Source: Candidatus Gastranaerophilales bacterium
GTDB taxonomy: Bacteria; Cyanobacteriota; Vampirovibrionia; Gastranaerophilales; Gastranaerophilaceae
DNA length: 64,000 bases
Direction of reading: 5' to 3'
Assembly (NCBI GenBank): GCA_944324365.1
Contig: CALUWA010000003.1
Span: forward strand, 62,001 to 126,000
Shown: positions 1 through 7,726 of the stretch, one piece after another
How the letters are laid out: every line of letters starts with the position of its first letter
Position numbering within the stretch: position 1 is the stretch's first letter
Made by a program: the position numbers and the translations under genes
Notes under the pieces: model-generated
Database searches by the model: none
What the model was told of the DNA's origin: nothing
The model's input: only the letters and a program-made list of their open reading frames with translations

Positions 1-1287
1 TCTTCAAGAGAAGAACTTGCCGAATCTGAAACGGATTTTCTTTCAATGTTTGCGCAGCAGATTGAACTTGCGATAACAATTGCGGATTTGTTTGAAAAGG
101 TTAAAGAGCAGGCCATAACGGACGGGATGACAGGACTTTATAACAGAAGATATTTTGAAGAGTATCTTAAAAAAGAAGTCACAAGGGCAAAACGTATCAA
201 TCAGCCGTTTAGTATTATCGGAATTGATCTTGATTTTCTCAAAAAAATTAACGATAAATACGGGCATGCATACGGTGATTTGGCGATAAAATCAATTGCG
301 CAGGTTCTTATGTCGAATGCCCGTTCCATTGATACGGCGGCCAGAATGGGTGGAGAAGAGTTTAATATTATTTTGCCCGGTGTAACCTCGGAAGGTGCTA
401 TGGTTGCTGCGGAAAGAATTCGTAAAGCAATTGAAAGTACTGAACTTGAAACAATCGGACATATTACGGCAAGTATTGGTGTTGCAACGTTTCTTGAGCA
501 TTCGGATAATATAGAGGATATTCTGGAATTAACTGACCAGGCAATGTATCTGTCTAAGCGCAACGGTCGAAATCAGGTTACGCTTGCAAAACCTATTGAT
601 GAAACTTCTTGGCAGGAGCTTGCGGTCAGTGCGTTTTTAGATATATTGAATAAGCGAAGAATCCCGCTTGCAGAGAATTTTAAACAAAATTTATCAAATA
701 AATTAATAAGCAACAGTTCCCAAAGTGAGGTTTTATATTCCGTTGCGGATTTACTAACGCAGACATATAATCCGCTTCATAAACAGGGTGTTGTAAAATC
801 GAAAGTTCTCACTGCAGTGAGCCTTGCAAAACGTTTTGACTTGCCTAAGGAAGAAGTTGATAATTTAAAAATCGCAATGCTTCTTTATGACATAGGAAAT
901 TTGCTTGTTCCTCAGGAAATATTTAAAAAAGCTGCTCCGCTTACTGATGATGAGCGTAATATGATAAAAGAACATCCCGTAATTGCGGCTAAAAAGATTT
1001 TGACACCTATTTCGTACATTCAGGATGTTATTCCGATTGTTGAATATCATCATGAAAATTGGGACGGAAGCGGTTATCCCGCGAAATTATCTAAAAATGA
1101 AATTCCTATGACCTCACAGATTGTGCTTATTGTTGATGCTTATTATGCACTGACGGAGCCCCGTCCTTATAGGGATAAACTAGCTCCCGAGCAGGCTTTG
1201 GAAGAGATTAAAAAAGATGCGGGTAAAAAATGGAATACTGCTTTGGTGAATGAATTTACAGCTCTTATAGAAAATGATTTGAAATAA
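1..1287 (+). CDS. GAF?-GGDEF protein with degenerate HD-GYP domain (5' partial)
   Basis: The reading frame is open from the first base, so the N-terminus lies outside the window; the visible start resembles the end of a GAF-type sensor domain. A GGDEF domain follows with an intact GGEEF signature at 349-363 and, five residues upstream, an RSID inhibitory I-site, so diguanylate cyclase activity is likely. The C-terminal half is HD-GYP-like: it keeps HHENWDGSGYP and a VDAYYAL segment, but the metal-binding His-Asp pair reads Tyr-Asp (LLYDIGN at about 880-900), so phosphodiesterase activity is doubtful. A paralogue with an intact HD pair lies at 55535-57514. thiL starts 2 bp after the stop, so the genes probably form an operon. 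The domain call is firm; the catalytic outcome is inferred. Confidence 0.9.
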   Translation, partial: SSREELAESETDFLSMFAQQIELAITIADLFEKVKEQAITDGMTGLYNRRYFEEYLKKEVTRAKRINQPFSIIGIDLDFLKKINDKYGHAYGDLAIKSIAQVLMSNARSIDTAARMGGEEFNIILPGVTSEGAMVAAERIRKAIESTELETIGHITASIGVATFLEHSDNIEDILELTDQAMYLSKRNGRNQVTLAKPIDETSWQELAVSAFLDILNKRRIPLAENFKQNLSNKLISNSSQSEVLYSVADLLTQTYNPLHKQGVVKSKVLTAVSLAKRFDLPKEEVDNLKIAMLLYDIGNLLVPQEIFKKAAPLTDDERNMIKEHPVIAAKKILTPISYIQDVIPIVEYHHENWDGSGYPAKLSKNEIPMTSQIVLIVDAYYALTEPRPYRDKLAPEQALEEIKKDAGKKWNTALVNEFTALIENDLK

Positions 1288-1289
1288 CC

Positions 1290-2192
1290 ATGAAAGAAAG
1301 AGAATTTATAAATATTATAAAAAATACCTTAAATTCAAAATATATCGGAGATGATTGCGCGTATTTGCCTGAATTGGGTATTGTTGTGACCCAGGACAGT
1401 TTGGTTGAAGGGGTTCATTTTTTAAGAGAGAAAATAGCTCCGTATGAATTAGGTTTTAAATCTGCTGCCGTAAATATTTCAGATGTATGTGCAAGCGGGG
1501 CTGAACCAAAATATATGACATCTGCAATTTCTCTTCCAGATAATACGGATGAAAATTTTATAAAGGAATTTTACAAGGGAATGCAGGATGGAGCTAAAGG
1601 TGTTGAAGTTATCGGGGGAGATATCACGGGCGCGGATAAAATTTATATTTCAGTGACTGCAATAGGGACAACTGCCGGCCGCAGAATAGCTTCAAGAAAA
1701 AATGCAAAACCCGGTCAGAAAATTATTGTATCCGGAAATCATGGCTCTTCGGCTGCCGGTTTGAAATTGCTTTTGAGCGGGCAAGATAAAAACAACAAAT
1801 TTATTAAAGCACACATTATGCCGGATGTTCAGCTTGAATTTTCAAAAAGAATTGCAGCCGAAATTAAAGAGGATTATGCGATGATGGATACTTCGGACGG
1901 ATTGATGGATGCTTTGTCTGCTATTTCATCTGAAAGCGGAGTAATGCTCGAGGTCGATTTTGATAAAATTCCGCATGACAAAGATTTGGAAAGTTTTGAT
2001 GATTGGGAGGATTTAGTGCTTTTCGGAGGCGAGGATTACGGACTGGTCGCAGCGGCAAATGATGCTTACGGCGGAACTGTTATCGGAAAGGTTCTGCCGG
2101 GATGCGGCGTAAAAATTAATTACAAAAATTCTTCCGTAATATATTCAAAAGAGGATGTGGAGAAAAATTTATTTAAACATTTTAAGGAGTAA
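1290..2192 (+). CDS. thiL: Thiamine-monophosphate kinase
   Basis: This 300-residue protein phosphorylates thiamine monophosphate to thiamine diphosphate with ATP in the cytoplasm. Family motifs are visible in order: IGDDCA (19-24), QDSLVEGVHF (35-44), AVNISDVCASGAEPKY (60-75), GGDIT (109-113) and MMDTSDGLMDAL near 200. These are the Mg/nucleotide-binding and substrate motifs of the ThiL/PurM fold. Length is close to the usual 310-330 residues. It lies between the GGDEF gene and ispD with gaps of only 2 bp on each side, so cotranscription is likely. No thiamine riboswitch is visible upstream. Confidence 0.93.
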   Translation: MKEREFINIIKNTLNSKYIGDDCAYLPELGIVVTQDSLVEGVHFLREKIAPYELGFKSAAVNISDVCASGAEPKYMTSAISLPDNTDENFIKEFYKGMQDGAKGVEVIGGDITGADKIYISVTAIGTTAGRRIASRKNAKPGQKIIVSGNHGSSAAGLKLLLSGQDKNNKFIKAHIMPDVQLEFSKRIAAEIKEDYAMMDTSDGLMDALSAISSESGVMLEVDFDKIPHDKDLESFDDWEDLVLFGGEDYGLVAAANDAYGGTVIGKVLPGCGVKINYKNSSVIYSKEDVEKNLFKHFKE

Positions 2193-2194
2193 TT

Positions 2195-2854
2195 ATGACA
2201 ATAAATGCAATAATAACGGCCGGAGGAAATTCCTCCAGGTTCGGGAATAAAAATAAACTTCTGGAGAAAATTAACGGTATTGAGGTTATTAAATATACTG
2301 TAGATGCTTTCAGGTATTCTAAAGTCGATAAGATAATTATATGTGCGAATGTTTCTATAATAGATGAGTTGAAAAATCTGTTTTCAAGCTACGAAAATGT
2401 TGTGATAATTGAAGGCGGGAATACAAGACAGCAATCAGTTTATAACGGCTTAAAATATGAAGAATGCGATTACGTTCTTATCCATGATGGAGCAAGACCC
2501 GTTATCACAACAGAAATTATAAATATTTGTGCTGAAATGGTTAAAGAAGTAAAAGCTTTATCTGTTATGACAAAAACCATAGATACAATAAAAGAAGTCG
2601 AACACGGCAAAATTGTAAAAACTATCGACCGTTCAAAATTATATAATACCCAAACTCCGCAGGCTTTTGATTACAATTTGATATTAAAGGCTCATCAAAA
2701 ATTTGAAGGTAAAAACTTTACTGACGATGCCGGCATGCTGGAAGAGCTCGGCGAAACTGTTTATGTAATTGACGGAAGTTACAGAAATATAAAAATTACA
2801 ACACAAAGTGATATTGAACTTGCAAAGGTGTATTTAACACATATTAATTATTAA
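2195..2854 (+). CDS. ispD: 2-C-methyl-D-erythritol 4-phosphate cytidylyltransferase
   Basis: This is the MEP-pathway enzyme that joins CTP and methylerythritol 4-phosphate. At 219 residues it has normal length. Visible motifs are the nucleotide-binding TAGGNSSRFG (8-17), GGNTRQQSVYNGL (74-86), HDGARP (97-102), TQTPQAF, and the C-terminal GSYRNIKITTQSDIELA. It is the last gene of the GGDEF-thiL-ispD run, preceded by an AAGGAG ribosome-binding site inside the thiL end. A second gene of the pathway, ispG, lies at 5574-6629. Confidence 0.95.
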   Translation: MTINAIITAGGNSSRFGNKNKLLEKINGIEVIKYTVDAFRYSKVDKIIICANVSIIDELKNLFSSYENVVIIEGGNTRQQSVYNGLKYEECDYVLIHDGARPVITTEIINICAEMVKEVKALSVMTKTIDTIKEVEHGKIVKTIDRSKLYNTQTPQAFDYNLILKAHQKFEGKNFTDDAGMLEELGETVYVIDGSYRNIKITTQSDIELAKVYLTHINY

Positions 2855-2913
2855 TTTATGTAAACATGTGTGAAAAAAAGTAGCAAAAATATTTTTTTCG
2901 GGCTTTAAGATAG

Positions 2914-2919
2914 TATAAT
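2914..2919 (+). promoter_or_regulatory. Putative -10 element before the 2944 gene
   Basis: A perfect TATAAT lies 25 bp before the ATG at 2944, with an AAGGAG ribosome-binding site in between. No convincing -35 hexamer is visible, so this is a tentative promoter. Confidence 0.4.
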
Positions 2920-2943
2920 AAGAAAGGCTCACAAGGAGAAAAT

Positions 2944-3606
2944 ATGGACGTAAACAGAATTGAAAGTATAGCTATTCCAACAGCTCTTGCCGGTGTTGCT
3001 GCCGGAGGGGCGGGTTTTGTTTCTGCAAAAGCTATAAAAAATGGCGAAATGACTGAAAAATTTACTAATTATATTGCTGACAGTTTTGAAAAAAATGATA
3101 AAAAATTAATGAAAACTGCCGATAAGCTTGATAAAATTAATCCTTTTATAACTGATGAAGATGTTATCAAATTAAACGGCGACAGAGAAAAAGTATTGGC
3201 GTTTGCTGATAAGAAACTAAAATCAGCACATGCAGCATTGGAAAAGTTTGCAAATAAACATGCCAAAGCTTTGGGTATTGTTCCTGAAGAAGGTCAAACA
3301 ATGAAAGATGCCGTAAAAGCATTTTTGAAAGATAAAGATGCAGCTGCTGTTAAAGAAATTTTCCTTCCTGAATCTACAAGAAGAATTTTGGAAAATGCTG
3401 ATTATAAAAAAGCTATAAAAGACGAATTTGCAGAAGCTTTTGACAGTACTAAAAAACAATTTAAAAAAGGCAGTGAAGAAAGTGCTAAATTCTTCAAACG
3501 CGCAGCTTTGAATATGAAATTGAAACAGGCAGGTGTATTTGCCGGTTTGGCTTCCGGAGTTGCTCTTGTAAGTTCGGCAATTGCTTCAAAAATTTCTAAT
3601 TCTTAA
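2944..3606 (+). CDS. Alpha-helical membrane-associated protein of unknown function
   Basis: I do not recognise this 220-residue protein. It has a Gly/Ala-rich hydrophobic segment near residues 10-30 and another near 198-218, with a long Lys/Glu-rich, mostly alpha-helical middle between them. It has no cysteines and no catalytic motif. There is no classical signal peptide cleavage site; the two hydrophobic ends could insert in a membrane with the charged middle on one side. An AAGGAG site lies just before the ATG, a TATAAT further upstream and a clear terminator downstream, so it is a monocistronic expressed gene. Function is unknown. Confidence 0.75.
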   Translation: MDVNRIESIAIPTALAGVAAGGAGFVSAKAIKNGEMTEKFTNYIADSFEKNDKKLMKTADKLDKINPFITDEDVIKLNGDREKVLAFADKKLKSAHAALEKFANKHAKALGIVPEEGQTMKDAVKAFLKDKDAAAVKEIFLPESTRRILENADYKKAIKDEFAEAFDSTKKQFKKGSEESAKFFKRAALNMKLKQAGVFAGLASGVALVSSAIASKISNS

Positions 3607-3657
3607 TAATAATTAAAAACAACAAAAACGAAATTCCAAAAGAAGACATGAAAGAAG

Positions 3658-3690
3658 CAGCCTCTCGAAAAACGGGAGGCTGTCTTTTTG
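3658..3690 (+). terminator. Rho-independent terminator
   Basis: A 10-bp stem (3658-3667 with 3673-3682, one G-T wobble) closes a five-base A loop and is followed by TCTTTTTG. It ends the monocistronic 2944-3606 gene. Confidence 0.9.
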
Positions 3691-3715
3691 TTTGTATATA
3701 AGTAAAAGGAGAAAA

Positions 3716-3910
3716 TTATTGTTCGTTAAATATTGACGGATTGAATGTTGTGATATTTTTAAGGTCATCCGGAGAAAATATTGTTTTGCAATTCATCTCA
3801 ACAATATTGTTGACAGAGCTGTTTTCTGCGTTGCCCTGTGTTTTGAACTCTTGCCAATAATTTTTGCCAAGATCAGGTGTCCCTTGTTGATACTCATTAA
3901 AATTTCCCAT
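3716..3910 (-). CDS. Small hypothetical protein
   Basis: This 64-residue acidic, asparagine-rich soluble protein has no signal peptide or membrane segment. An AAGGA sequence 8 bases before the ATG supports translation. It lies between the terminator of the preceding gene and a response regulator gene on the same strand, 80 bp away. No family is recognised. It could be a minor adaptor or a spurious reading frame; the ribosome-binding site favours a real gene. Confidence 0.5.
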   Translation of the reverse strand: MGNFNEYQQGTPDLGKNYWQEFKTQGNAENSSVNNIVEMNCKTIFSPDDLKNITTFNPSIFNEQ

Positions 3911-3990
3911 ACGATAATCCTTATTAACATGGTTTTATATCGTCAAAAACGGGAAATTCTTTAATTTTTTCGTTTAAAAAGTTACAAAAC

Positions 3991-4659
3991 TTAAACAAGT
4001 CCCTCTTTGAGTGCTTTTACTGCAGCCTGGGTTCTGTCATCAACTACGAGTTTTTGGATAATGTTACAAACGTGCGCTTTTGCGGTATGTTCTGATATTG
4101 TGAGTTCCTGAGCAATTTCATTATTCGATTTGCCATCTACTACGAGCTTTAAAACTTCATATTCTCTTTGGGTTAAATTTGCGTGCTGCTCTTTAAACAT
4201 TGCACGCGACATGTGTCTTGGCGGAACTATACCGCAATTCTTATCTCTCAATATGGGAACAACCTGCGGGTCAAGCCACATGGCACCGTCTTTTACCGTT
4301 TTTATTATCATTTTTAGGATTTCAATATTGATATCTTTCATAACGTATGCCCTGGCTCCGGCATGAAGTGAATCCATAACTTCCTGTTCTGACAGATGGG
4401 AAGTTAAGATAATAATTTTTGCCTGCGGGCTTATTTCGATTATTTTCTTTGTAGCTTCAATCCCTGTAATATCGGGCAGACCTATATCCATTAGAATTAC
4501 ATCAGGATGTGATATTTTGTAGTTTTCAACGGCTTCTTTGCCGGTTTGGGCTTCTGATATTACATCCAGTTCTTTATGCTCTTCAAATAAAGATTTCAAA
4601 CCGACGCGCATCAACTTATGATCTTCTACCAATAATATTCTGACCGGTGATATATCCAT
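3991..4659 (-). CDS. NarL/FixJ-family response regulator
   Basis: This 222-residue protein has a receiver domain (about 6-122) with the acidic pocket at VEDH and the phospho-acceptor Asp58 in LMDIGLP, the switch Thr in ILTSH and Lys in VMKD. A LuxR-type helix-turn-helix follows (about 161-217: LTQREYEVLKLV, SNNEIAQELTISEHTAKAHV). It should bind DNA when phosphorylated by a sensor kinase. No histidine kinase is adjacent, so it is an orphan in this window. An AGGAG site precedes the ATG. Confidence 0.92.
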   Translation of the reverse strand: MDISPVRILLVEDHKLMRVGLKSLFEEHKELDVISEAQTGKEAVENYKISHPDVILMDIGLPDITGIEATKKIIEISPQAKIIILTSHLSEQEVMDSLHAGARAYVMKDINIEILKMIIKTVKDGAMWLDPQVVPILRDKNCGIVPPRHMSRAMFKEQHANLTQREYEVLKLVVDGKSNNEIAQELTISEHTAKAHVCNIIQKLVVDDRTQAAVKALKEGLV

Positions 4660-4793
4660 ATCTCCTCCTGACTTTATTTCTATTGCTATTTAATTTATAA
4701 AATACAAGCAGTCAGATTTAATCGTCCTTAAAAAAACTTTTTAAGGCTATATTATTGAAGTAAGATTTTTAAGTATAATTTTGTTTAAAATTT

Positions 4794-5537
4794 TTAAAGA
4801 TGTCTTAATATAGGCATTACCAGCTGATCCGCGAGTTCGGATGCTCCTTCAAATTGTCTTGCGCGGACAAGGCTCGCTGCCAGTTCATAATCATATTCGA
4901 CTTCGCGGTGTTCTACACTGAATGTTCCGTTATTAAAATCTATAATTGCGTAATTTGCTTTAGGAACCCCAGTCATAGGTCTGCCAACACTTCCGACATT
5001 TACAACGGTCTGCTTTGAAAGAGTTTGATACCCGCAAGGAACATGGGTATGTCCGCATAAAATAAGATCAGAAGTTTCGCCTTGAATAATTTCAAGAATT
5101 TCGGACATTTTCATTCCAGGAAGAATATCTTCGTTGCTTTTTCGCGGAGAGCCGTGCACTAATAAAACCGAAACCCCCTCTACCATTAAAGATTTTCTTT
5201 CGGGTAATGACGCGAGATATTCTTTTTTATCTTTTTCAATGATATCAACATCATCCAAAAGCGCATTCGCCATTACCGGGAATTTTGCCTGCAGTTTGTC
5301 ATACATTTTTAAGTTAAAATCGGTTATCATTTTGTCGGTATTGCCCTGAATAACGACCCAATCTTGCGCTTTGTTCATAAAATAATCAAGAACTGCGCGC
5401 GGCTGAGGGCCTGCCATCGCAAGGTCGCCGAGGCACCATACCTGTTCACAATTATTCATTTGCAAATCAGCAATAACACTTTCTAATGCCTGAAAATTTC
5501 CGTGTATATCTGATATTACAGCTGCTTTCATATGCAC
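4794..5537 (-). CDS. Calcineurin-like metallophosphoesterase (YfcE/MJ0936-like)
   Basis: This 247-residue cytoplasmic protein has the metal-binding motifs in order: SDIHGN near the N-terminus, GDLA, GNTD and CGHTH, followed by NVGSVG. These define the small metallophosphatase family of phosphodiesterases; substrate is not predictable. The first ATG is chosen because AGGAG sits 8 bases before it; a second ATG two codons later would be too far. It is divergent from ispG with only 36 bp between them, and a perfect palindrome lies in that gap. Confidence 0.88.
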   Translation of the reverse strand: MHMKAAVISDIHGNFQALESVIADLQMNNCEQVWCLGDLAMAGPQPRAVLDYFMNKAQDWVVIQGNTDKMITDFNLKMYDKLQAKFPVMANALLDDVDIIEKDKKEYLASLPERKSLMVEGVSVLLVHGSPRKSNEDILPGMKMSEILEIIQGETSDLILCGHTHVPCGYQTLSKQTVVNVGSVGRPMTGVPKANYAIIDFNNGTFSVEHREVEYDYELAASLVRARQFEGASELADQLVMPILRHL

Positions 5538-5554
5538 TTCTCTCCTTTTTTTTC

Positions 5555-5570
5555 TTTATGATATCATAAA
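5555..5570. promoter_or_regulatory. 16-bp perfect palindrome between divergent genes
   Basis: TTTATGATATCATAAA is a perfect palindrome in the 36-bp gap between the phosphoesterase gene and ispG. It could be an operator for a dimeric regulator. It ends 3 bp before the ispG ATG, and its TATGAT could serve as a -10. Confidence 0.45.
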
Positions 5571-5573
5571 AGT

Positions 5574-6629
5574 ATGATTAAGAGAAGAGAGTCAAAACAA
5601 ATTTCTATAGGAAATGTAAAAATCGGGGGAGATGCTCCAATTAGCGTGCAATCTATGTGTAATACAGATACGCGTGATATAGAAAAAACATGTTCCCAAA
5701 TAAATGAACTGGCACAGAAAGGCTGTGATATAGTCCGGCTTGCTGTGCTTAATAAAGATGCGGCGGAAGCTATAAAAGAAATTGTCAAAAAATCATCTGT
5801 GCCGCTTGTTGCAGATATTCATTTTGACTACAGGCTTGCAATTCAATGTATAAATAACGGAATTGCCGCGCTTAGAATTAATCCCGGCAACATAGGCAAA
5901 AGAGAAAATGTTGAAAAAGTTGTTAAACTTGCAAAACAACAGCAAATTCCTATCAGAATAGGGGTTAATGCAGGGTCTTTGGAAAAAGATTTGATAGAAA
6001 AAAATATTCCTCTTTCCGAAAAAATGGTAATTAGTGCAATGAGTCATATCAAAATTCTTGAAGATTTGGATTTCGATATGATAAAAGTTTCGCTAAAGTC
6101 TTCTGATGTTATGACTACAATAGAAGCTTATCGTGCTATTGCCGAAAAAATTCCGTATCCTCTGCATTTGGGAGTGACTGAAGCAGGGACTTTAAGAGGC
6201 GGGCTGATTAAATCATCTATAGGACTCGGAACTCTTCTTGCAGAAGGAATTGGGGATACTATCAGGGTTTCCTTAACTGAAAATCCTGTTGAAGAGGTTA
6301 GTGCCGGTATAGATATCCTGAAAAGTTTAGGTTTGAAAACAGGCGGGGTGAATTTTGTGTCTTGTCCAACTTGCGGAAGAACTCAAATTGATTTAATATC
6401 CCTTGCCAAGAAAGTTGAAGAACGATTTAAAGATTTAGATAAACCAATAACGATCGCCACTATGGGTTGTGCGGTCAACGGCCCGGGAGAGGCACGTAAT
6501 GCCGATTTTGGTATTGCCGGCGGCATCGGTGAAGGTTATATTTTTAAAAAAGGCGAAATTATAGCAAAAGTTCCGGAAAATCAACTTTTGGAAAAACTGG
6601 AAGAAGCTATTAAAAAATCATACGAATAG
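5574..6629 (+). CDS. ispG: 4-hydroxy-3-methylbut-2-enyl diphosphate synthase
   Basis: This 351-residue iron-sulfur enzyme performs the penultimate step of the MEP pathway. The N-terminal barrel carries GGDAPISVQSM, VADIHFDYRLAI and LRINPGN. The C-terminal cluster-binding part carries CPTCGR and TMGCAVNGPGEA, giving the three expected cluster cysteines. Length is typical of the short bacterial form. There is no visible Shine-Dalgarno before the ATG and the divergent gene starts 36 bp away, so the mRNA may be very short-leadered. Confidence 0.96.
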   Translation: MIKRRESKQISIGNVKIGGDAPISVQSMCNTDTRDIEKTCSQINELAQKGCDIVRLAVLNKDAAEAIKEIVKKSSVPLVADIHFDYRLAIQCINNGIAALRINPGNIGKRENVEKVVKLAKQQQIPIRIGVNAGSLEKDLIEKNIPLSEKMVISAMSHIKILEDLDFDMIKVSLKSSDVMTTIEAYRAIAEKIPYPLHLGVTEAGTLRGGLIKSSIGLGTLLAEGIGDTIRVSLTENPVEEVSAGIDILKSLGLKTGGVNFVSCPTCGRTQIDLISLAKKVEERFKDLDKPITIATMGCAVNGPGEARNADFGIAGGIGEGYIFKKGEIIAKVPENQLLEKLEEAIKKSYE

Positions 6630-6674
6630 TACATTTATTTTAGTTGTAAAGATTTTATAATAATATTGCAAGTG

Positions 6675-6704
6675 TTGCAAAAAAATGTTAGTATTATATA
6701 TAAA
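6675..6704 (+). promoter_or_regulatory. Putative promoter for the 6718-9657 operon
   Basis: TTGCAA (6675-6680) and TATAAA (6699-6704) are separated by 18 bp, 14 bp before the ATG at 6718 with an AGAGG between. Reasonable but unproven. Confidence 0.45.
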
Positions 6705-6717
6705 GCAGAGGTGTTTT

Positions 6718-7059
6718 ATGAAAAAATTTTTATTAGTATTTGGCGTACTGGCAATATCTCTTCCTGCATTTGCCGGAATTGGTGTTGAGGAGTCAACAAG
6801 TTCTGAATATTTAAGGAATTACGGATACTCAACTGAAGCAGTTAAGTATATTAATTTGAATAAAGCTCAGGTTAAGGGTGAAAAATTTGTTACTCCAATC
6901 AGTGACAGACGCCAGTCAAATTTATATACAGATTCAGCAGTATGGAATACTATTGTTGATAAAACCGTAGATTTCTTTAATTACCTTGATCCTGCGCAGG
7001 ATAGAGATAAATTTATGCGTCAGGATATTAAGTATTATGCAAATACTCAGGATTTATAG
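6718..7059 (+). CDS. Small secreted protein of unknown function
   Basis: The start at 6718 is preferred over an upstream ATG at 6685 because AGAGG precedes it and it gives a clean signal peptide (MKKFLLVFGVLAISLPAFA, cleavage before GIG). The mature protein is about 94 residues, polar, with no recognised domain. Its end overlaps the start of the next gene by 23 bp, and the following two genes also encode exported proteins, so the three probably act in the envelope together. Function is unknown. Confidence 0.7.
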   Translation: MKKFLLVFGVLAISLPAFAGIGVEESTSSEYLRNYGYSTEAVKYINLNKAQVKGEKFVTPISDRRQSNLYTDSAVWNTIVDKTVDFFNYLDPAQDRDKFMRQDIKYYANTQDL

Positions 7060-7726
7060 AATCAAGGTTTGTTCTTATCTTTTGTTAGGTACATGGTTGT
7101 GTTTTTCATGTGCGTTAGGCGTGTACGCTGATACTGTGCCGACAAAAGAACTTGATTATAATAACAGCACCTCTTCTAGTAATATGCTGAAATCCCCGCA
7201 AAAAATAGAACAGGAAGCGGATGCACTGTTTTATAAAGGTGTTGCATCAAAGGATAAAAATTTAAAAGAAGCTTATCTTACCAAAGCACTTGCTAAGTAT
7301 AAGCTTCTTTTGAGTATGCAGCCGGATAATGCAGTATTCTGTACACAAATCGGCGTTATACTTGAACTTAAAGGGTATAAAACACATGCAAAAAATTATT
7401 TTTTCAGAGCAATTAACTTAGAAAAACTTAACCCTTTTGCCAACTATTATTTTGCGGAGTATTATTTCAATATGAAAGACTATCATAATGCATTAAAGTA
7501 TTATAAGATGGCCTTGAAAAACGGATACGGTTCGTATTACGAAGTACATAATCGTCTTGCAACAGTCTATGAAAAACTTGGCGATTTAGAAAAAGCAAAA
7601 GACCATTACACTGTATCCCAAATGCTTAATCCGAGTCAAAAAGAACTGAATGATAAAATTTTGATATTGGGCAATACTTACTATAATAAAAAAGAGTATC
7701 AACTTAAGCCTGAGATGGAGTACTAA
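7037..7726 (+). CDS. Exported TPR-repeat protein
   Basis: I chose the ATG at 7037 because it gives a signal-peptide-like start (hydrophobic SYLLLGTWLCFSCALG, then VYA-DT); the frame extends upstream but only through the preceding gene. The mature part has tetratricopeptide-like repeats, such as NPFANYYFAEYYFNMKDYHN and YEVHNRLATVYEKLGDLEKA, which form helical protein-binding surfaces. Its stop overlaps the next start (TAATG), indicating translational coupling to the GHL10 hydrolase-like protein. It is probably a periplasmic scaffold or partner; the partner is unknown. Confidence 0.8.
   Translation: MQILRIYRIKVCSYLLLGTWLCFSCALGVYADTVPTKELDYNNSTSSSNMLKSPQKIEQEADALFYKGVASKDKNLKEAYLTKALAKYKLLLSMQPDNAVFCTQIGVILELKGYKTHAKNYFFRAINLEKLNPFANYYFAEYYFNMKDYHNALKYYKMALKNGYGSYYEVHNRLATVYEKLGDLEKAKDHYTVSQMLNPSQKELNDKILILGNTYYNKKEYQLKPEMEY

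Noticed and set aside
1290-1310. Thiamine riboswitch before thiL
   Set aside because: The gene begins 2 bp after the preceding stop and no TPP aptamer motif is visible.
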